DNA from: Pseudomonas sp. P8_229
GTDB lineage: Bacteria > Pseudomonadota > Gammaproteobacteria > Pseudomonadales > Pseudomonadaceae
Direction of reading: 5' to 3'
Length of the DNA stretch: 64,000 bases
Assembly (NCBI RefSeq): GCF_034008635.1
Contig: NZ_CP125378.1
Span: 4,774,501 to 4,838,500, forward strand
Notes under the pieces: generated by a model
Seen by the model: only the letters and a program-made list of their open reading frames with translations
Database searches by the model: none
Told to the model about the DNA's origin: nothing
Part shown: in pieces, positions 1 through 7,741 of the stretch
Layout: the number at the start of each line of letters is the position of its first letter
Position numbering within the stretch: the stretch's first letter is position 1
Made by a program: the position numbers and the translations under genes

Positions 1-188
1 TCGGGGTCTTTCAGGGTGAACAGCGGCGCCATGTCGCCGAGCTTCAAGGCACGGCTTGCCGCGCCGGAGGCGATCAGTTCGGCTGTGGCGCGCTCCATCA
101 CCGGGTGAATGTCGGCGGGTGCGTTGTAAGGAGGGTTGCCGGCTTTGAAGTCGGCTTTGAACGCGTCGAGTCTTGCTTGCAGGGTCAT
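1..188 (-). CDS. Peroxiredoxin-like (AhpC/TSA family) protein, N-terminal part only
   Basis: The gene runs off the left edge of the window, so only its first 62 or so codons are visible. The start ATG is the reverse complement of bases 186-188 and is preceded by an AGAGGA ribosome site. The visible protein has a helical leader (MTLQARLDAFKADFKAG) and then a segment with G-D-M-A-P-L-F-T-L-K-D, the typical entry strand of a thioredoxin-fold peroxiredoxin. The catalytic cysteine would lie beyond the edge and cannot be checked. The family reduces peroxides through a cysteine thiol in the cytoplasm. The family call is good; substrate and partner are unknown. Confidence 0.6.
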   Translation of the reverse strand, partial: MTLQARLDAFKADFKAGNPPYNAPADIHPVMERATAELIASGAASRALKLGDMAPLFTLKDP

Positions 189-353
189 GTTCGAAATTCC
201 TCTGGGAGCGCCGGTAGTGGCTGGGTTCAAGGATGACCGTCAGGCGCGGGCAGCGGAACGCAGGTGCCGGGCATAGCATTCATGCTTCGCGGGAATGGCA
301 GGGTTGATCACATCCTGTAAAACAACCGAACGTCGCTCTGCAGATTTCTGTGC

Positions 354-382
354 TTGAGTAAAGATAACTCTGGAGTTACTTT
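354..382 (+). promoter_or_regulatory. Candidate hicAB promoter with operator-like inverted repeat
   Basis: TTGAGT (354-359) and TACTTT (377-382) are separated by 17 bases and could serve as -35 and -10 boxes. Inside the spacer lies a perfect 6+6 inverted repeat, TAACTC (365-370) and GAGTTA (373-378). HicB antitoxins autorepress through a DNA-binding domain, so this is a reasonable operator candidate. This is inferred from position and symmetry only. Confidence 0.4.
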
Positions 383-409
383 TGTTGGGCCGAAGCAAGG
401 AGGCGGTAG

Positions 410-622
410 GTGCAAAGCAGGCTATTGATCAAGGAGCTGGAGGAGGCGGGCTGGACGCTGGATCGAGTGACCGGCAGCCACCATATCTTCACGCACCGAC
501 ACAACCCGTACACGATTCCCGTTCCCCACCCGAAAAAGGATTTGCCGCTGGGGACGGTCAAAAGCATCAGGAGGCGTGCCGGGCTGTACAACCCGCCACC
601 CAGCTACAAGGGAGATCCATAA
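410..622 (+). CDS. hicA: HicA toxin (mRNA interferase)
   Basis: This 70-residue protein matches the HicA family in length and pattern. It has the dsRNA-binding-like fold with the catalytic His in G-S-H-H-x-F (His24) and the H-P-K-K-D-L-P-x-G-T motif near residues 39-49. HicA toxins cleave mRNA and tmRNA and arrest growth when free of antitoxin. The start is GTG at 410, chosen because a strong AAGGAGG (397-403) lies six bases upstream and because residues 1-20 fit the family start. Its stop codon overlaps the start of hicB by one base (TAATG), as is usual for coupled toxin-antitoxin pairs. Nothing suggests inactivation. Confidence 0.9.
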   Translation: MQSRLLIKELEEAGWTLDRVTGSHHIFTHRHNPYTIPVPHPKKDLPLGTVKSIRRRAGLYNPPPSYKGDP

Positions 623-1026
623 TGCAATATCCGATCTGTATCGAATGGGGTGACGAAGACACCGCCATCGGCATTCAGATACCCGACATTCCCGGCGCCG
701 TCACGGCCGGGGATAGCTTCGAGGACGCCTACAACGCAGCCGTTGAAATCGCCCACATCATGCTGCAGGAGATGGCGGCGGACGGGGAATCGATTCCCAT
801 GCCGACGTCGGCAGCGGCTCATCGCAATAATCCGGAGTTTGCCGACATGGGCTGGGGCATGCTTGAGCTGGATATCTCGCCGTATATGGGCAAGACCGAG
901 AAGGTCAACGTGACGTTGCCAGGCTATGTGATCCAGCGTATCGATCGATATGTGCGTGAGCACAATGTCAAAAGCCGCTCCTCCTTTCTGGCGGATGCGG
1001 CGATGGAAAAACTGGTCCGGTATTGA
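622..1026 (+). CDS. hicB: HicB antitoxin
   Basis: This 134-residue protein has the HicB layout. The N-terminal half is a partial RNase-H-like fold that binds HicA (residues 1-70, with D-I-P-G-A-V-T-A-G-D). The C-terminal segment, about residues 92-134, has the beta strand K-V-N-V-T-L-P and two helices of a ribbon-helix-helix DNA-binding domain. It neutralises HicA and should repress its own promoter; the inverted repeat at 365-378 is a candidate site. The ATG at 622 overlaps the hicA stop. A longer reading frame is open upstream, but it only shadows hicA. Confidence 0.9.
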   Translation: MQYPICIEWGDEDTAIGIQIPDIPGAVTAGDSFEDAYNAAVEIAHIMLQEMAADGESIPMPTSAAAHRNNPEFADMGWGMLELDISPYMGKTEKVNVTLPGYVIQRIDRYVREHNVKSRSSFLADAAMEKLVRY

Positions 1027-1034
1027 ATGGCACC

Positions 1035-1085
1035 GCTCCCACAGGTTCAGTGGAGGACCTGTGGGAGCGAGCTTGCTCGCGAAGC
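1035..1085 (+). repeat. Tandem hairpin REP-like element after hicB
   Basis: Two hairpins lie back to back. GCTCCCACAGG (1035-1045) pairs with CCTGTGGGAGC (1058-1068), and GCGAGC (1067-1072) pairs with GCTCGC (1075-1080). The sequence is of the short extragenic palindrome type common in Pseudomonas and differs from the GTAGGAGTGAGCC class elsewhere in the window. It lies between the converging hicB and MFS genes and may also end transcription. Confidence 0.6.
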
Positions 1086-1095
1086 TTTTGACGCC

Positions 1096-2283
1096 TTACG
1101 CCGTTGCCAATGAACCACGCTGGGAAGCACTCAAAAACCGCAACAACGCCAGCAGCGGGAACGCACTCCCCACAATCACGATCCACAACCAGCCGCCCTG
1201 CTCATACACCGCACTGGCGACCGACGAACCGAAGGCGCCGCCGATGAAGATGCTGGTCATGTACAGCGCATTCAGGCGACCACGGCTTTTGGCATCCAGC
1301 GAATAGACCGCGCGCTGACCGAGGACCATGTTCATCTGTACGCAGAAGTCGAGTACCACGCCGGTCACGGCCAGGCCGATCACGCTGTAGGCCGGGTGGA
1401 TGAACGCTGGCAGGAAGCTCAGGCTCGCGAACAGCATGGCCAGCAGCGAAGCGATGCGGGTGTGGCCGGCGTCAGCCAGGCGTCCACTGATCGGCGCGGC
1501 GATGGCACCGATGGCGCCGACCAGGGCGAAGATCGCGATCTCGCTCTGCGACAGGCCATGGTTGCGCGCCAGTTCCAGCGGCACCGCCGTCCAGAACAGG
1601 CTGAACGTGGCGAACATGCAGCCTTGATAAAACGCCCGCTGACGCAGCACCGGTTGCTGGCGCAGCAGCGTCCACAACGAGCCGATCAGTTGGCCATACG
1701 TGGCGCTGTGATCCGGTTGACGCTTGGGCACGGTCAGCGCCAGCACCACGCTGATCGCTGCCATCAACGCCGCGGCAATCATGAACATCGCGCGCCAGCC
1801 GAAATGGTCAGCGACGACGCTCGACACCGGCCGCGCCAGCAGAATGCCCAGCAGCAGACCGCCCATGATCCCGCCGACCACCCGGCCACGGGATTCCTCC
1901 GGCGCCAGATGCGCGGCGAGGGGAATCAGGATCTGCACCGACACCGAACTGAAACCCACCAGCAATGAGATCAGCAGGAACACGTTGGGCTGACTGGTGA
2001 ACGCCGCACCGAGCAGGCTGGCAATCGCCACCACGGTGGTAATGATCATCAACCGACGGTTTTCCAGCAGGTCGCCCAGCGGCACCAGAAAGAACAGGCC
2101 CAGCGCATAACCGATCTGCGTCAGCGAGACGATGAAGCTGGCCATGGTGTCGGAAAGACCAATGTCCGGGGCGATCAGGCCGATGATCGGCTGCGCGTAG
2201 TAGATGTTGGCGACGATGGCGCCGCAGCAGAAGGCGAACAGCAGCACCATGCCTCGGGTCATTGCGTGAGTTGTGGCGTTCAT
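1096..2283 (-). CDS. MFS transporter, YnfM/drug-efflux-like
   Basis: This 395-residue hydrophobic protein has about 12 predicted membrane segments in two halves. The cytoplasmic loop between segments 2 and 3 carries the MFS motif A pattern (G-D-L-L-E-N-R-R, about residues 70-77). The family exports or imports small molecules across the inner membrane using the proton gradient. Length and segment spacing are normal for single-substrate facilitators. It is transcribed alone, and the upstream 240 bases are shared with the divergent DUF5666 gene. There is no adjacent regulator or catabolic gene to suggest a substrate. Confidence 0.75.
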   Translation of the reverse strand: MNATTHAMTRGMVLLFAFCCGAIVANIYYAQPIIGLIAPDIGLSDTMASFIVSLTQIGYALGLFFLVPLGDLLENRRLMIITTVVAIASLLGAAFTSQPNVFLLISLLVGFSSVSVQILIPLAAHLAPEESRGRVVGGIMGGLLLGILLARPVSSVVADHFGWRAMFMIAAALMAAISVVLALTVPKRQPDHSATYGQLIGSLWTLLRQQPVLRQRAFYQGCMFATFSLFWTAVPLELARNHGLSQSEIAIFALVGAIGAIAAPISGRLADAGHTRIASLLAMLFASLSFLPAFIHPAYSVIGLAVTGVVLDFCVQMNMVLGQRAVYSLDAKSRGRLNALYMTSIFIGGAFGSSVASAVYEQGGWLWIVIVGSAFPLLALLRFLSASQRGSLATA

Positions 2284-2526
2284 AAGGTTTCTCGATCCAG
2301 CGAAAGGGAATGCGGTGAGGCTAAGGGACGCACCGAGGCGGCGGTAGAAGCCTTGTATCGATAGCAGTTATTCCGTTGCGGAATGATTGGCTTCAGGCGT
2401 GGTGGCATCGATCGGCGAACCTTGCGTCCCTCCGGGGAGCGGTGATGATACATTCACTTACATCTTCTTCGATAGCGTGCTTATGTTTACTGCTGCGCTG
2501 TTTCTGTTCATCACCGGAGGATTGCC

Positions 2527-3147
2527 ATGTTGCGTCAACTGCTGCGTCACACCACCACGATTGCCCTGATCGGCGTGCTCGGCGCCAGCGCGGTGCAGGC
2601 GGCCGATGCCCCCGGCACGCGGCTCGGCGTGCGCGGCGAGATCACCGGGGTCAGCGCCGACTCGTTGAAAGTGCACGTCAACAGTGGCGAGAACGTGGTC
2701 ATCCAGTTGACCGCGGATACCAAGGTCCGCGCCGTCACGCTGGCCAATATCGAGGACATCAAACCCGGCAGCTACATCGGCTCGGCCGCCATGCCGCAGG
2801 AGGATGGCACGCTCAAGGCAATGGAAGTGCACGTATTCCCGCCGGAACTGGCCGGCAGCGGCGATGGCCATCGGCCGTTCGATCTGGCCAAGGGCAGCAG
2901 CATGACCAATGGCAGCGTCGGCGATCTGGTGGTCAGCAACGGCCGGGTGTTGACCGTCAACTACAAGAGCGGGCAGCAGAAGATTCTGGTGCCGGAGGAC
3001 GTGCCGATCGTCAATCTGACGCCGGGGGATCGCAGCTTGCTCAAGGTCGGGGTGAAGATCGTTACCTTTGTGACGCAGGGGGCGGACGGCACGTTGACGG
3101 CGCAGTCCATCTCCGCCGGCAAGGATGGCGTCACCCCACCGATGTAA
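2527..3147 (+). CDS. DUF5666-type exported protein
   Basis: This 206-residue protein has an N-terminal signal peptide, with likely cleavage after Ala25 in A-V-Q-A. The rest consists of repeated short beta-strand modules (V-R-G-E-I-T-G-V, I-Q-L-T-A-D-T-K-V, V-K-I-V-T-F-V-T) that fit the OB-like DUF5666 domain. It contains no cysteine pairs or catalytic motif that I can see. The ATG at 2527 follows a GGAGG at 2516-2520. Function is not known; a periplasmic metal- or ligand-binding role is possible but unsupported. Confidence 0.6.
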   Translation: MLRQLLRHTTTIALIGVLGASAVQAADAPGTRLGVRGEITGVSADSLKVHVNSGENVVIQLTADTKVRAVTLANIEDIKPGSYIGSAAMPQEDGTLKAMEVHVFPPELAGSGDGHRPFDLAKGSSMTNGSVGDLVVSNGRVLTVNYKSGQQKILVPEDVPIVNLTPGDRSLLKVGVKIVTFVTQGADGTLTAQSISAGKDGVTPPM

Positions 3148-3164
3148 CTGCCAAACACAACCCC

Positions 3165-3255
3165 CTGTAGGAGTGAGCCTGCTCGCGATAGCGTCTTATC
3201 ATTCAGCACATGTGTGGCTGACAGACCCCTATCGCGAGCAGGCTCACTCCTACAA
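3165..3255. repeat. REP pair (REPIN-like inverted repeat)
   Basis: A forward copy (3165-3191) and a reverse copy (3229-3255) of the GAGTGAGCCTGCTCGCGA element face each other across about 37 variable bases. This is the main REP class of the window, occurring as a pair seven times. It sits between converging genes, downstream of both. Confidence 0.85.
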
Positions 3256-3275
3256 GGGATTTGCGCAGATCAATG

Positions 3276-3305
3276 AAAAAGGCGACCGCTGAGGGTCGCC
3301 TTTTT
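3276..3305. terminator. Bidirectional rho-independent terminator
   Basis: GGCGACC (3281-3287) pairs with GGTCGCC (3294-3300). A5 flanks it on the left and T5 on the right, so it can end sbp on the minus strand and the DUF5666 gene on the plus strand. Confidence 0.85.
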
Positions 3306-3321
3306 CATGGCTGCTTAAGCC

Positions 3322-4320
3322 TTACTGGCCGGTATAAATCTGATCAAAGATCCCGCCATCATTGAAGTGGGTCTTCTGCACCGAGCGCCAGTCACCGAAG
3401 GTCTTCTCGACCGACAGGAAATCGACTTTCGGGAAGCGGTCGGTGTATTTCGCCAGCACCGCCGGGTCCCGTGGGCGCAGGTAGTTGGCGGCGGCAATTT
3501 CCTGGCCTTCCGGCGACCACAGGTACTTCAGGTATTCATCGGCCGCAGCGCGGGTGCCTTTCTTGTCGACCACTTTGTCGACCACCGACACTGGTGGCTC
3601 TGCTTCGGCGGAGACGCTTGGGTAGATCACTTCGAACTGATCACGACCAAACTCGCGAGCGATCATTTCCGCTTCGTTCTCGAAGGTCACCAGCACGTCA
3701 CCGATCTGGTTGGTCATGAACGTGGTGGTCGCGGCGCGGCCACCGGTATCGAGCACCGGCGCCTGTTTGAACAGTTTGCCGACGAACTCTTTGGCCTTGC
3801 TCTCGTCACCGCCGTTCTTCAGCACGTAGCCCCAGGCCGACAGGTAGGTGTAGCGACCGTTACCGGAGGTTTTCGGGTTCGGCACGATCACCTGCACGCC
3901 GTCCTTGAGCAGATCCGGCCAGTCTTTCAGGGCTTTCGGGTTGCCCTTGCGCACGATGAACACGGTGGCCGAAGTGAACGGCGCGCTGTTGTTCGGCAGG
4001 CGGGTGACCCAGTTTTCCGGGACCAGTTTGCCGTTGTCGGCGAGGGCGTTGATGTCGGTCGCCATGTTCATGGTGATGACGTCAGCCGGCAGGCCGTCGA
4101 TCACCGAACGGGCCTGCTTGCTCGATCCACCGAAGGACATCTGCACCGTGATGTTTTCGTTGTGCTCGGCTTGCCAGTGCTTTTGGAACGCAGTGTTGTA
4201 GTCCTTGTAGAAATCGCGCATCACGTCGTAGGAGACGTTGAGCAGGGTCGGTGCGGCTTGAGCCACGCTGCCAAAGGCAAGACCGGCGGCGAGAAGTGAG
4301 GCGCCAAAGAGTTTTTTCAC
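3322..4320 (-). CDS. sbp: Periplasmic sulfate-binding protein
   Basis: This 332-residue protein has a signal peptide cleaved near residue 22 (V-A-Q-A/A-P). The mature part matches the Sbp/CysP family throughout: L-N-V-S-Y-D-V-M-R-D-F-Y at the N-terminus, F-G-G-S-S-K-Q-A-R-S-V for oxyanion binding, and N-P-K-T-S-G-N-G-R-Y-T-Y in the hinge region. It delivers sulfate or thiosulfate to the CysTWA ABC transporter, whose genes are not adjacent. The ATG at 4320 starts the signal peptide. It stands alone, ends at the hairpin at 3276-3305, and is probably controlled by sulfur status, though I cannot point to a CysB site. Confidence 0.93.
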   Translation of the reverse strand: MKKLFGASLLAAGLAFGSVAQAAPTLLNVSYDVMRDFYKDYNTAFQKHWQAEHNENITVQMSFGGSSKQARSVIDGLPADVITMNMATDINALADNGKLVPENWVTRLPNNSAPFTSATVFIVRKGNPKALKDWPDLLKDGVQVIVPNPKTSGNGRYTYLSAWGYVLKNGGDESKAKEFVGKLFKQAPVLDTGGRAATTTFMTNQIGDVLVTFENEAEMIAREFGRDQFEVIYPSVSAEAEPPVSVVDKVVDKKGTRAAADEYLKYLWSPEGQEIAAANYLRPRDPAVLAKYTDRFPKVDFLSVEKTFGDWRSVQKTHFNDGGIFDQIYTGQ

Positions 4321-4425
4321 TGCGCATTCCTTGTTGTGTCGGTGATGGCGGTAGGGGGTGATACCGTTTTGCCAGCGACTATAGCCGGGCGCGCATAGTC
4401 GCTTAAAGATTAAAAAGCTCTGTGC

Positions 4426-5250
4426 TTATTCCATTTTCCTGAACAGGGCGTTGCCGCAACGGGAGCAGAACGACGCTTCGTGTTCATGGCTGTTTTTCGA
4501 ACACACCGGGCACTCATGTTGCAACTGACCGCCACGCATGGCGGTGGCCAGTTCGGCGGTGAAAATCCCGGTCGGTACGGCGATGATCGAGTAACCGGTG
4601 ACCATCACCAGCGACGAAATGATCTGGCCCAGAACAGTCTTGGGCACGATGTCGCCATAGCCCACCGTGGTCAGCGTAACGATAGCCCAATAGATGCCCT
4701 TGGGAATGCTGGTGAAGCCATGTTCCGGCCCTTCGACCACGTACATCAAGGTGCCGAACACCATCACCAGCGTGCAGACGCTGAGCAGGAACACGAGGAT
4801 CTTCTGCTTGCTGCCGCGCAGGGCGTCCAGCAGGTAATGCGCCTGTTTCAGGTACGGCCCGAGCTTGAGTACCCGGAAGATCCGCAGCATGCGGATGATC
4901 CGGATGATCAGCAGGTACTGGGCGTCGCTGTAGTACAGCGCGAGGATGCCGGGCACGATCGCCAGCAGGTCCACCAGCCCGTAGAAACTGAAGGCGTAGC
5001 GCAACGGTTTCGGCGAGCAATACAGGCGCAGGATGTACTCGCCGAGAAAGATCACCGTGAAGCCCCATTCGATGTACGCCAGCACGTTGGCGTAGTTCTG
5101 ATGGACTTCATCGATGCTGTCGAGGATCACCACCACCAGGCTTGCGAGGATGATCAGCAGCAGGGTGCTGTCGAAACGGCGGCCGGCCACCGTGTCGGTC
5201 TGGAAAATGATCACGTACAGGCGATTGCGCCACGTGTCGTTGCTGTTCAT
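4426..5250 (-). CDS. Voltage-gated potassium channel with C-terminal zinc ribbon
   Basis: This 274-residue protein is a six-segment Kv-type channel subunit. An S4 helix carries arginines at every third position (R117, R120, R123, R126), and the pore has the K+ selectivity filter T-V-G-Y-G-D at residues 195-200. The inner-pore helix follows at about 205-235. The cytoplasmic tail is unusual: Cys247-x2-Cys250 and Cys262-x2-Cys265 form a small zinc ribbon. It should form a tetrameric K+ channel in the inner membrane, with the ribbon possibly sensing metal or redox or mediating contacts. It lies 21 bases after the urea transporter on the same strand, so the two may be cotranscribed. Confidence 0.9.
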   Translation of the reverse strand: MNSNDTWRNRLYVIIFQTDTVAGRRFDSTLLLIILASLVVVILDSIDEVHQNYANVLAYIEWGFTVIFLGEYILRLYCSPKPLRYAFSFYGLVDLLAIVPGILALYYSDAQYLLIIRIIRMLRIFRVLKLGPYLKQAHYLLDALRGSKQKILVFLLSVCTLVMVFGTLMYVVEGPEHGFTSIPKGIYWAIVTLTTVGYGDIVPKTVLGQIISSLVMVTGYSIIAVPTGIFTAELATAMRGGQLQHECPVCSKNSHEHEASFCSRCGNALFRKME

Positions 5251-5271
5251 TCAAATCGCCCCGGCCATAAA

Positions 5272-6186
5272 TCAGCGCAGCCTAGGTTGATTCTCCCCCT
5301 GAGCGCAAGGCGTGCCGTCGACGGCGGTTTTGCCGAGCATCTGGATGCCGGCGCGGATCAACCAGCAGGCGAGGATGAACGGCGCAGTCAGTGTCGCCAG
5401 ACCGATGGCGGCGAACAGCGGCGTGACCAGCAGCGCGAGGACGATGCCCGGCAGCGGCAGCCACGGTTGCTGGCGTTGGCTGCTGAAGGCAAGGGCGGCG
5501 AGCACCGCGTTGTAGCTGCCCAGTCCTGAAAGCGCAGCGCTGGTTTCGTGGTGCAGCAGGCTGGAACCCAGGCCGATGGCCGAGGCCAGCAACGCCCAGC
5601 AAAAGGCGCGGCGATCAGCGATCAGCAAACCGATGGCGATCAACGCACCGGCCAGCGGATGACCGAGGAACATCACTTGGCCAAACCCTTTGAGTTCAGC
5701 GGCGAGCAGGTTCAGCGTGTTCATCTCGATGTGCGCCATCGGCGCCGACGGTTCGGCGAACAGCAGCAGGAGCCAGCTGATGACCACGAATGGCGAGGTG
5801 TAGGCCGGTATCGATCGGCTGCGGTACACATGTTTGAGCCACTGCTGGGTGACCATCGCGCTCAGGCCTCCGGCGGCCAGAATCAGCGGCGGCAACATCG
5901 GCGACCAGGGGAAATACAGGCTCAGCAACAAACCGAGCAGCACGCCGTTGTAGCTGAACAATCCGGCCTGGCGATCAGCCTTGGCGTAGTTGCGTCGTTG
6001 TGCGGTGAGCAATCCGGCGACGGCCCCGAGCAGCGCGCCGGCAAACAGCACCGGCGCGGTGAGCAGGATCGCCAGCAGGCACAGCAGGCCGCACAGCGGG
6101 TGGCGCTGGAGGAATATCTGACTGAAACCGTTGAGCAAAGCCTCGGCCCAGTCGGGGCAGTGGGTGTTGAAATGATTGGCAGGCAT
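5272..6186 (-). CDS. Urea transporter (UT family)
   Basis: This roughly 304-residue membrane protein shows the twofold internal repeat of the UT family. Each half has a Y-N-G/A-V-L signature (L-F-S-Y-N-G-V-L and L-G-S-Y-N-A-V-L) and a T-S/A-P-F segment (Y-T-S-P-F-V and L-T-A-P-F-I). UT proteins are channel-like and pass urea down its gradient into the cell. I chose ATG 6186 (M-P-A-N-H-F) because a start 33 bases further upstream would place the beginning of the gene inside the repeat element at 6209-6314. No urease genes are in the window. Confidence 0.85.
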   Translation of the reverse strand: MPANHFNTHCPDWAEALLNGFSQIFLQRHPLCGLLCLLAILLTAPVLFAGALLGAVAGLLTAQRRNYAKADRQAGLFSYNGVLLGLLLSLYFPWSPMLPPLILAAGGLSAMVTQQWLKHVYRSRSIPAYTSPFVVISWLLLLFAEPSAPMAHIEMNTLNLLAAELKGFGQVMFLGHPLAGALIAIGLLIADRRAFCWALLASAIGLGSSLLHHETSAALSGLGSYNAVLAALAFSSQRQQPWLPLPGIVLALLVTPLFAAIGLATLTAPFILACWLIRAGIQMLGKTAVDGTPCAQGENQPRLR

Positions 6187-6208
6187 GTTGAGAAAATCTG
6201 GGCAGTTG

Positions 6209-6314
6209 ATCGTTCCCACGCTCTGCGTGGGAATGCCTCAAAGGACGCTCTGCGTCTGCTCTTGGGACGCAGAGCGTCCCGGGCCGCATTCCTTTGCTGC
6301 GCGTGGGAACGATC
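6209..6314. repeat. CGTTCCCACGC palindromic element, copy A
   Basis: The element starts with CGTTCCCACGCTCTGCGTG and ends with CGTGGGAACGAT. A second palindrome (GGACGC...GCGTCC) lies inside. Related copies occur at 9052-9160 and 11028-11130. It separates pyk from the urea transporter gene. Confidence 0.85.
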
Positions 6315-6325
6315 ATGGTGGGCGG

Positions 6326-7741
6326 TTAAATCAATGTTTCGATACGCAGCGAGTTGGTCGATCCCGGCTGGCCGAACGGCACACCGGCGGTGATCAGCAG
6401 CGTGTCGCCACGCTCGGCCATGCCTTGCGCCTGGGCGATTTCCAGCGCCGTCGAGCACACCTCATCGACCTGACGCAGGCGATCATTGACCACCGAGTGA
6501 ATGCCCCACGCCACGCTCAAACGGCGTGCGGTCTGCAGGTTCGGCGTCAGGTTGAGGATCGGCGCTTTCGGCCGCTCCCGCGCTGCACGCAGGCTCGACG
6601 TTCCCGACTCGCTGTAGTTGACCAACACCGCGACCGGCAGCACGTTGCTGATGCGGCGGATCGCGCAGCTGATCGCATCGGAAACGGTCGCTTCAGCTTT
6701 CGGCCGGCTGACGTCGAGCTGGGTCTGGTAGTCCGGGCCGTTTTCCACCTGACGGATGATCTTGCTCATCATCTGCACCGCTTCGAGCGGGTATTCACCG
6801 GAGGCGGTTTCCGCCGACAACATCACCGCATCGGCGCCTTCGGCCACGGCGTTGGCCACATCGGTGACTTCCGCGCGGGTTGGCGCAGGGGAGAAACGCA
6901 TCGATTCGAGCATCTGCGTCGCGACCACCACCGGTTTACCGAGTTCACGGCAGGTGGTGATGATGTTTTTCTGAATCTGCGGCACGCTTTCGGCCGGGAC
7001 TTCCACGCCAAGGTCGCCGCGAGCCACCATGATCGCGTCGCTCAGTTCGGCGATTTCGCGCAGTTGTTCAACCGCCGACGGCTTCTCGATTTTCGCCATC
7101 AGGAAGGCTTTGTCGCCGATCAGTTCGCGGGCTTCGAGGATGTCTTGCGGACGTTGCACGAACGACAGCGCCACCCAGTCCACCCCCAGTTCCAGGCCGA
7201 AGCTCAGGTCGCGGCGATCCTTGGCCGTCAGCGGGCTCAGGTCGAGCACCGCTTGCGGCACGTTGACGCCTTTGCGGTCGGACAGTTCGCCGCCGGCGAG
7301 CACAGTGGTGTCGATCGCATCGGCGTACTTGGTGACCACACGCAGACGCAGTTTGCCGTCATCCAGCAGCAGATCCATACCCGCTTCCAGCGCAGCAATG
7401 ATCTCTGGATGCGGCAGATTCACCCGGCGCTCGTCGCCCGGCGTGGCGTCCAGATCGAGACGGAAGGCCTGACCGCGATGCAGCTGCACCTTGCCGTCGG
7501 CGAACTTGCCGACGCGCAGTTTCGGCCCCTGCAAGTCCATCAGAATGCCCAGCGGATAGTTGAGCTGGCGCTCGACTTCGCGGATCCACTGATAGCGCTT
7601 GGCGTGGTCGGCATGATCGCCGTGGCTGAAGTTCAGGCGGAAGATGTTCACCCCGGCCTCGACCAGTTCACGGATGTCTTCGATGCCATCGACAGCAGGC
7701 CCGAGGGTGGCGAGGATTTTGACCTTTTTATCAGGCGTCAT
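6326..7741 (-). CDS. pyk: Pyruvate kinase
   Basis: This 471-residue protein converts phosphoenolpyruvate and ADP to pyruvate and ATP. It opens with K-V-K-I-L-A-T-L-G-P and has R-L-N-F-S-H-G-D, the active-site block M-A-K-I-E-K-P, and the substrate/Mg signature V-M-V-A-R-G-D-L-G-V-E. Length and motifs are complete. Its start overlaps the end of ttuD by four bases (ATGA), so it is translationally coupled as the last gene of the glyoxylate operon. In P. putida the paralogue in this operon is called pykF; the genome probably encodes a second isozyme. It completes carbon flow from glycerate (through enolase, encoded elsewhere) to pyruvate. Confidence 0.95.
   Translation of the reverse strand: MTPDKKVKILATLGPAVDGIEDIRELVEAGVNIFRLNFSHGDHADHAKRYQWIREVERQLNYPLGILMDLQGPKLRVGKFADGKVQLHRGQAFRLDLDATPGDERRVNLPHPEIIAALEAGMDLLLDDGKLRLRVVTKYADAIDTTVLAGGELSDRKGVNVPQAVLDLSPLTAKDRRDLSFGLELGVDWVALSFVQRPQDILEARELIGDKAFLMAKIEKPSAVEQLREIAELSDAIMVARGDLGVEVPAESVPQIQKNIITTCRELGKPVVVATQMLESMRFSPAPTRAEVTDVANAVAEGADAVMLSAETASGEYPLEAVQMMSKIIRQVENGPDYQTQLDVSRPKAEATVSDAISCAIRRISNVLPVAVLVNYSESGTSSLRAARERPKAPILNLTPNLQTARRLSVAWGIHSVVNDRLRQVDEVCSTALEIAQAQGMAERGDTLLITAGVPFGQPGSTNSLRIETLI

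Noticed and set aside
6187..6219. A longer N-terminus for the urea transporter
   Set aside because: The added residues would be coded by the repeat at 6209-6314, so the downstream ATG is more credible.
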